From Schistosoma haematobium (lineage: Eukaryota; Platyhelminthes; Trematoda; Strigeidida; Schistosomatidae): DNA of 64,000 nucleotides. Of this stretch, positions 51,801 through 60,800 are shown in pieces; positions within the stretch are counted from its first letter, which is position 1, and each line of letters opens with the position of its first letter. Under the pieces are notes generated by a model that worked only from the letters and a program-made list of their open reading frames with translations, did no database searches and was not told the origin of the DNA. The translations under genes were made by a program, and so were the position numbers. The stretch lies in NCBI RefSeq assembly GCF_000699445.3, contig NC_067202.1:8613458-8677457 (forward strand), read 5' to 3'.

Positions 51801-54800
51801 TAACTAGTGTAGATTTGGATATAGGCCATTTTAAGTTGATAATGATAATTATGAAAAGCAACATAAAATGAAAAGACAAATAAATAATGTCAACACTTAA
51901 TTTGCATATTATGACAGATTTCATACCATTTTACAAGGACCGTCAAATTATTGTAACTAAGCTTATAATTAGGCAAGTACTATAGAAGACGTTCATACAG
52001 ATGTTTTAAGTATATTATGAAATGAGACTTTATGTAAGCCACTTCAGAAGTTATATTTTGCTGAGATATTTACGCGATTCAATAGATATTTTTTAATTAG
52101 GAAATTCAAGGCTCATGTAACGAAATGTTGTATCTCGTCAAAATGTCTTATTGTGCTTAGTGAACCGAAAATCCTCATCTAAATGAGATTATATAACTTG
52201 TGTGAGTAGATCACTGATGAGAAAAGACATACACATAAATCCATAAAACGCAAATTGAAGGATCTCAGTGATCACCATTATTTCAATATTAGTATTCTAA
52301 AAAATAATAAAGTTATAAAGTTAATTATAAAGTTATCTTTCAATAGTTGAAATCATGAGTCAGTTGAAGCTAGATCACCAAGAAAAACCAGGAAGCACTG
52401 TACGGCCGTTCCATCCTAGTGTAGGACCCCTCAACAGTGTGCAGCCACGATCCTGCTTCACGAGATTCGAACCCAGGACACATCGACCTCGCGCGCGAGC
52501 GCTTAACCATTAGACCACTGAATTGACGTCCAACGATGTTAGTCTAACTTCTAGGTTCGAATCTCGCGAGGGTGCATTGCTGAGGAGTCCCACACTAGGA
52601 CGAAACGGCCTTCCAGTGCTTCCAGGTTTTCCATGGTAGTTTAACTTCAATTGGCTCATGAGTTCAACTATTGAAATCACTAAAATCTCCACAAAACCCC
52701 TTCTGATTATAAATTTTATTTGGCTTAACAACTCTTATAATAATAAACTGATAATGTGATTTTGGACATGTGTGAGAGATGACCCGGTGATTCATGATAA
52801 TAGCAGTATGAATCAAGCGTTATCAACTAAGTAATTCTTACTTAAATGTAATGTTAAATCACACAAAGTAGACATATAAAGTAAATTAGTTTGAGTTTTA
52901 TTGTCTGTGACTAGAACGTAGACCGGTTGTTTATCTCTGAAAATGTCATTCATACAGTGAGAGGACTTGTAATATCTGAAGTGATTTTTGAGTTATAAAT
53001 ATTTATCATGAGATTATTCCCAGAAAAGAGACACATCAGTTGTTTTGATGGAGTTTTTTTCTCTGAGCTGAATGGTTTGGTCGTGGAGCTTTCATCGTTC
53101 TTCTGAACGACATCATCAGCACAAACTTCAGGTAGACTTCATCCACCTGAGCTACAAATCTCCACCACACACCAATTGTCTTCATAAACAAATATATGGG
53201 AGTTTTCTTTATCTTATTTCCAGTAATAGATCTCTTATATCTCGGTATTTCTAACAGCAGGTTTAATTTAATTTTTATTCGATAACTGTAGTGATTTGTT
53301 TGGGTTTTGTGTTGTTGTGTCTACAGGAAATAATATACCACAAGAGTTATGATGCAGACGTTTTCGTAGTAACATTTCAGAACAGATTTCAAGCTTTCTT
53401 CACACAGATATTCTATAGATATAGATTCTAGATTCATTTTTGTTCATTTGTGAAGTGTTAAACATAATAATTTCCCAGATTTTGACACCTTTATGGTTAT
53501 GTGCTCAGAAAAATTAGGACTATGAGAGTGAACACTGATAAGAAATGTCGTCATTTCGAAGATTCTTTCGATTTACAGGTATTTCAGATATCAACTTGAT
53601 AACTCCAGATTATAAATGTATATATGGTTGAATTATCAGGGATCTGATATACTTAGTCGTTACCTGTGATGAGCGTAAAGGTGAATTCAAAATGGTAGTG
53701 TACATTATCGATAAATATCACATATATTGTGATTAATTCATATACCAAATGTCTTATAGTTTTCATACAGCTGCATAATTTTATGAAGATGAAGAATTTA
53801 GTGTTATTGAATGCTTGTTTATTACTGTTTCCAACTTCAAACCTTGTTATAAGATTATCACAATGGACAATATCTACTACCTCATTCAGATCTACGAATT
53901 AGGACTAATAGATTATATTTATTTATAAACCACTTGAAATTCATTTGATTTATATTAAGTTATTTTAACTTGTCTGAAATATGTGAATTTAGTATGGCAT
54001 AATGTTTTAAAAAAATATGCTAGGTTGAAATTGTTGTGGCGTGAGGTGCCCGAAACCCCCCTCAACTGACTACTTGAAAGAGAACACAAGGTTGAGTGAG
54101 GGGGTATATTGGACTACCGAGTGAAATGTACAAATGCTCATTCATATATACAACTCTATTCTTAGGAAATTGACCACAATGAAATGTACTTGACCTTTAA
54201 ATCACTTCTGATAGCCATCAATTGACCTTTTCATTAGACTACTTTTGATTGGCTATCTATATCAGAAATTGAAATTGAAAATCTACGTAGTAATATTTTT
54301 ATATCTAATTAAACTGAATGACAATAGTGCAAAACCTTTAAACTGTGTATGTAATTTATTTAGTAGAATTTAGTAGTATTAAAAATGAGAATTTGCAATT
54401 CTTTATCAACTGCATGGTAATCGGTTAGTGTTTACAGAATTAATTACAGTATGGAGAGTGCAGGAGAATCCAGGACGCGCTTTTCGTTTTACCTGGGACT
54501 AGTCATTTGGATGTACCTGCATCCCAGAGTTGATGTTCACTCCGAGACTCGAACCCAGTGCCGTTCGATTCAAACGCTATCGCGTTATCCACTTAGCTAC
54601 TGAGTCCTGAAAGCCACCTGCTTGTGCAATGGGGTGAAGTTTAAATTCACTTGGTGTTGTTTTACTTGTATCTTCCCATTGATATTTGAGACTGCAATTG
54701 ATCAGTTACTTACTGGCATATGTGCTAAATGGACAACGCGATGACGTTTGAAGCAAACAGTACTGGATTCAAGTCCCAAAGTGAACATCAACTCTAAGAT

Positions 54801-57800
54801 GAAGGTATATCCAGCTGACGAGTCCAAAATAGGACTAAACGCGCGTCCTGGATTCTACTGCTAGCCACCATCCATCTTTGCTTAAAAAGCTTGTGAATTA
54901 AGGCAATATCGAGCCAATACGCACAGGATGCACATATGCCAATAGGAGACTGATCAATTGCAATCCTAAATAACAATGGGAAGATTCAAGTAAAACAATT
55001 CCAAGTAAATGTAAGGAGAGTGGTGAGGTGCAAGGAAATAAATTTCTTTTTCGCTCTTTCTCTTTAAATAATTGTTACTTTTATTGGGAAAAAGTGTGTA
55101 ATATTCATGGATTTTCAAAGTACCAATAAGAAGCAACAACTTATCTTACTAACCGAAGTTAGAGCATACCATCGATATTGGTTGAGAAACTTATTATATC
55201 TTGAAATGACTGAAGTTTAAAATATGAACTTTACAACACCCAAATCCGTAGCCCGAAATAACTCTGTTCACCACGAAACGTCAAGCTCTTGGCTTCAAAT
55301 CCATTTGGCATCAATGTGTACTTCAAGACTCTGAAAGGTGTCAATTTTGTGTTGATTAATGCCTTTGAGTTAGGTAGTCACTGAAAACCGAGAATCACAA
55401 GATTTCTGTTTCTCCTAATTATGGGACTTCTTTGAAACCCATATTTATGACCCAACAGAGATTGAACTAAAGACTGTCAAGTCTAGTGTTAAGGGTTATG
55501 TCTGTCCAATCCTTTCTGGTTTTCACTGATTGTCTAATGTAGGCTACAAATATGCGACTCCTTTTGTTAGTGATGGTTAATTGTTGATCGGTGTGATGAT
55601 CACAAAAGAAACTTATGTAGTTACTATTATTATTAATAAGTATGTTTTTAACAACATTAAATCAATCAAGTAACTGTATATCATTAATACACATATTTGG
55701 ATATAGTGGTAATTCATTACTTGAAATTAGTTTACATCACGCACGAGCATCAGTTTAAGAATCAATGATCATACATATGTATTTAATAACTGTTCTGTGT
55801 TAAGTAAACAAGCACAACACTGAATTGAGCAAAGAATAGGAAGATTTATTGGCAAACAAGATACAGTCATATCAATTAGACAATCTTTAACTAAACAAAA
55901 AAATTCGAAGTTAGTGATGTAAACACTTTTTGAATGTATGCCTTCTTCTTGTAAAATATTGTATATGTAAAATAACATTGTAAATAAGCTGTAAAGTGAT
56001 CCATTGACGTCTGTCGCTTAAACGTTATTCATACTGTAGTTATTTCAGTAAAATACCTACATTGATAGACAAATGTCTGAAAGTTTTATTTGCAATATTA
56101 TACAATCTAATAAATGTCTCCTTTAACAAGCATACTGTCCAACTTAAAATCCCAACTACATAAAGATTTGATTGAAAAACATCATTCCCATTACAATCAT
56201 GAATTAGGTAAACGACTGATATAAATTAAAGTGAGTAATTATTTGTTATCTCTCAGTAATAAACAATTAAAGCTAGACCACCATGGAAAACCCGGAACAA
56301 CGGAACGGCTTTTTCGTCCCAGTATCGGATTTCTCAGCAGTGCGCATCCACGATTTCGCTTGCGGGATTCGAACTCAGTGCCTATCGGCCTCGCGCGAGA
56401 ATACTTAACCTGTAGACCACTGAATTGACATCCAATGGTGTTAATGTCTAACTTCAATTATTTCATGAAATTGAGCCACCGTCCACCATTGTGTTCAGTG
56501 AGTTACTATCTCACAACAGACCCGGTTGAACTCCACTGATCACAACTTCTGACTAGCAACTTCAGGAAATACATCTTAGAGACAATCACTAATAAGCACA
56601 TGATGATTATCATCAGAAGGGGGTTTTGTGGATGCACACTGCTGAGAAGTACCACACTAGGACGAAACGGCCGTTTAATGCTACCAGGTTTTTCTTGGTG
56701 TTCTAGCTTTAATTGACTCATGAATTCAACTAATAAATTACTAAAATATCTACAAAACCCCCTTCTGATAGTAATCAATTACAATGATAATTCCCACAAT
56801 GAGTATTAATCATTCATATATGATTTTATTTTTATTGAAATAAGAAAAAAATCTATATTCTCATGTATAACAAAGAAAACAATGTTTTATTTCGAATTTT
56901 GTTAAAATTAACCTTTAACACACTCACTTTGTAACTGTCGGACTGAATTTACGTGTATTTATCCACATGTTAAACTTTCATTTTGTGAGCTTCACTAATG
57001 AAACTATGAAAGTTAATTACTAATATAAGTCTGTACTTTTAAATTATATTTATATATGATAAACGTATTCAAATGTTCAATATATGCCACTTGACAATGA
57101 ATAAGACCATTATTATCATTGTTGTTGTTCAGTTTATTAATTTAAACAAAACTATTGAATATGTATTGTATGTGACATAATGAATTTGTGTTAAAATGTA
57201 TTGTCTAACTTTATTACATACATCTGAACAGATACTTTTTGCGTAAAGTCATGGATACAAATTTATAGGTGACATCAATGTATACAGTTTATGTATGATT
57301 TCATATCGAGCCATAATATTTTTTTTAAAAATTTTTTATTCAATAAGTATTCATAATAATGATGATAACTTGACTAAATATTTAATCGGTTTTTTAGTGT
57401 ATGATCTACCTGAGAATGACCGTCCTACTGAAAGCTTATAAATGGATAGAATAATGTTTAAACTTTTACTGTTTCTATAAGCTACAAGTTTTAAGCACCT
57501 GTACACTCATTTAAACAAACACATTCCTCATGTTTCTTAAAAATAGCGTTAAATAGTACAATTTATCCTGAAAACTTGATAGTACCAACAGACAAGATGG
57601 AAATAAGGAAGAATGGACAGGAAAAAAAATATTGACTTATCAAAACAAAATTGTGGCACAACGAAATGTTGTATCAATAAAAGCAATGACGGCAATTACC
57701 CACAATGAATACAATATCACGGGAACGTGAATGTATCTATTCAGCTATTCAGTCTGAATAGTTTGTATGATAAAAAAACTCAAATCTTACAGCTCAATTA

Positions 57801-60800
57801 CATTTTCCGTTCATTCAAATCCCTTCACAGTCTAATATTTTGAACTAATTATCATTCTTGTATGCGAAAATGCCCCATTCCTGTCTACAACAGAGAGTTC
57901 TTCAGAGAACGTTGAATTTCATATTTAACTGTCCTTATTTAAATAACTAGTGAGAACTAGGAAGCATTAGGAGTTCTAGTATAGGATGAAATAACCATTC
58001 AAAGTTTCTAAGCTTCAAATGGTTGTCTAACTAAGATCACTTCGTGATATTAGTTACTTGAAATAGTTTATTTTATTTATGAAACATTACCACCTAACAT
58101 GATAACAGTTGTTTTCAATTTTGTCACATATTCACCAGTTATTCGACTGATTTCTAACCTAGAAGAATCTACAATTTACTGTTAGACTGAAACCTATTAA
58201 ATATATAAGTTTTTTTTCCATAGCTGTTCCATGTTACCAGGCAATCTATCAAAGAATTTATATAAACATTTCTTCTAACTTCAGAATTTCATAAACTTGA
58301 TTTTCCAATTGTCGAATAATATGAAATTGTAACATTTACTGATAGTCGCAGTATAAGTGACAAACTTTTCATGCGACATTTTACTTAAAAGATGATGATT
58401 TTCGAAGTTTATCATCACAGTTTGTCAGTTTCTAAATATAGTATTCTCCATTTTAATAGTTAAGTTCATGAGTCAATTAAAGGCAGACCACCATGGAAAA
58501 CCTGGAAGCACTGTACGACCGTCTCGTCCTAGTACGGGACCCTTCAGCAGTTCGCATCCACGATCTCGCTCAACGAGATTCAAACTCAGGACATATCGGT
58601 CTCGCGCCACCACCCACCATTGTCTTAAGTAAGTTACTGTCTCACAACAGACCCGGTCGGACTTCATTGATCACTGATTCCCACTAGAACTCCAGGAAAT
58701 ACCTCTTACAGACAGTCACTAATGAGTACATGATGGTCCAGGGGTTAGGCGTTCCCTCGCGAGACCGATAGGTCCTGGGTTCGAATCTTGTGGAGTGGAA
58801 TCGGGGATGCTCACTGCTAAGGAGTCCAATACTAGGACGAAATGACCGTTCAGTGCTTCCAGGTTTCCCATGATGGTCTAGCTTCAATAAACGCATGAAT
58901 TCAACTATTAAATTACTAAAATCTCCTCAAAACACCCCTCTCTGATCATAAATATTTTCTAACAAATCCTACTACTGTTTGAATTTATCGAATTTACACC
59001 TTTATAACATTATGCTATAAATGACTACAATTACAGTAATAAATATTAGGAATGTTATAGATCACAATATGTAAATATATAAATAACATGCCTCATTCAC
59101 CAAAGTTTATTCTTACAAAAAAATTACAAAGCGATACATAATACTAATAAATATCACTAAGCAATCAAAATAACCGAAATCCATAATTTCCGGTTAATTA
59201 TCTTCAAACGGTTTATCATAAAACTTTACTTCTTATAGTATCTACAATTCATATAACATTTCTACTCATTTATTGACATTCGTCTAAAACATAACATGCC
59301 ATAATAAGCTAAATGAAACTATTCAATAATACTGTTGGGGGATTTGTTGTTAAACTTTGTAGTTTATATCACAGACTCATTTCCAAATTGATGACTGAAG
59401 GGTAGTTTCATCTCTGGTATAGGATTAATCAACAATGAGTATTCATGATCCTACAGTATTCCATCTGTCTTTAGCTATTGATGGTCTGTGATTGTATGTC
59501 ATCGTTTAAAAAATAACATTCATTATAATCTCTTTGCATACTAACTAATTATCACTAATATTTCAATGAATAAACATCTGTCAACTGTGTATCGGATGAA
59601 AATTATTGATTGCTGACTGTTCACGAAGCATACTTTTCATTTGTGAAGCTTTTCAAGATATTCTGTTGCAAGAAATATTAAAGATAACTAGGGTGATAAA
59701 TTTGACTGCATACCAGTCAAAAAATATTTCTAAACGACTGTTTAGTTAAGTTGCTTAGTCTGCTCTCTGCACCCTACAGCCATAATAAAGACCCTGTTAG
59801 TAGACAGTTAGTATGTTATAAATCAGGTGTTCACAAATATAAATACAGTGAAATAGACAATAACCAGTGGTTTTATCAAAGGAAATTGAAACGTCTTATA
59901 GATCATTTACTGGGTGAAGAGTGACACTGTAGTCAGCTAGCTTCATAAAGGTCCATTTTTGAACAGGAATCCAAGTTTGATTTCTTCAGTGATTAAAGAA
60001 GTGAATATTTACAAATGACTTTTACTCTAATACCGTATTCACTTACTAAGACTCCATAGTCTAGTAATAAGCTTATGAGTTCACAACAAAAGAGAGGTCC
60101 AATGAATCTTCATAAAACTTTAGTTAAATATCGCCGAAGACAAAATAAATGATGGTATAATAACACTCTTTAAAGCTAATTAAATTCAAATCAAGAGAAA
60201 AAAATAGATATAGCCTGAATTACCCTTCTTCATGAATTTCAAAGAATGCCTCATTATTACAGTGATTGATGCGTGAGTACTAAGTTATTTCATATTTGCC
60301 TAGTTATTGTCCTTGACAAAATTCCATCAATTGAACTACAATTTAGCAACTATTCTAAGTAACTCAATATCACCAGCATCACATTCAGATTTTAGGTGAT
60401 GGAGATATTCAAGAGGAAACCCTGCTACCTGACAATCTTCAGCAAGACGTACCCACGATTTTGTAGGATCTGATGTTCTAGGTGAGACTATTACCCTCTT
60501 TGTTGTTACAATCTACAGAAACTTACAATTTCCTGACTTACTATAAAAGCTTACTACTTCTCTGTTCACTGTTGTTAAGAGGTTATTTAAAACCACTATT
60601 TATACCTGTTCCGCCAATCAATATATATATATAAGTATATGGCACAAAGACGAGGTTTTACTGGTGCTATAAATAATGTATCAGTTTTACTCTGTCTCAT
60701 AAATTCAGTAGAGTTTAGCATACTGTGCATTCAGTCACACTATTAGTTTAAAAGTGAATGTAACTGATCATTTGGTTGAATAAACTGGTTGAGTAGATTT

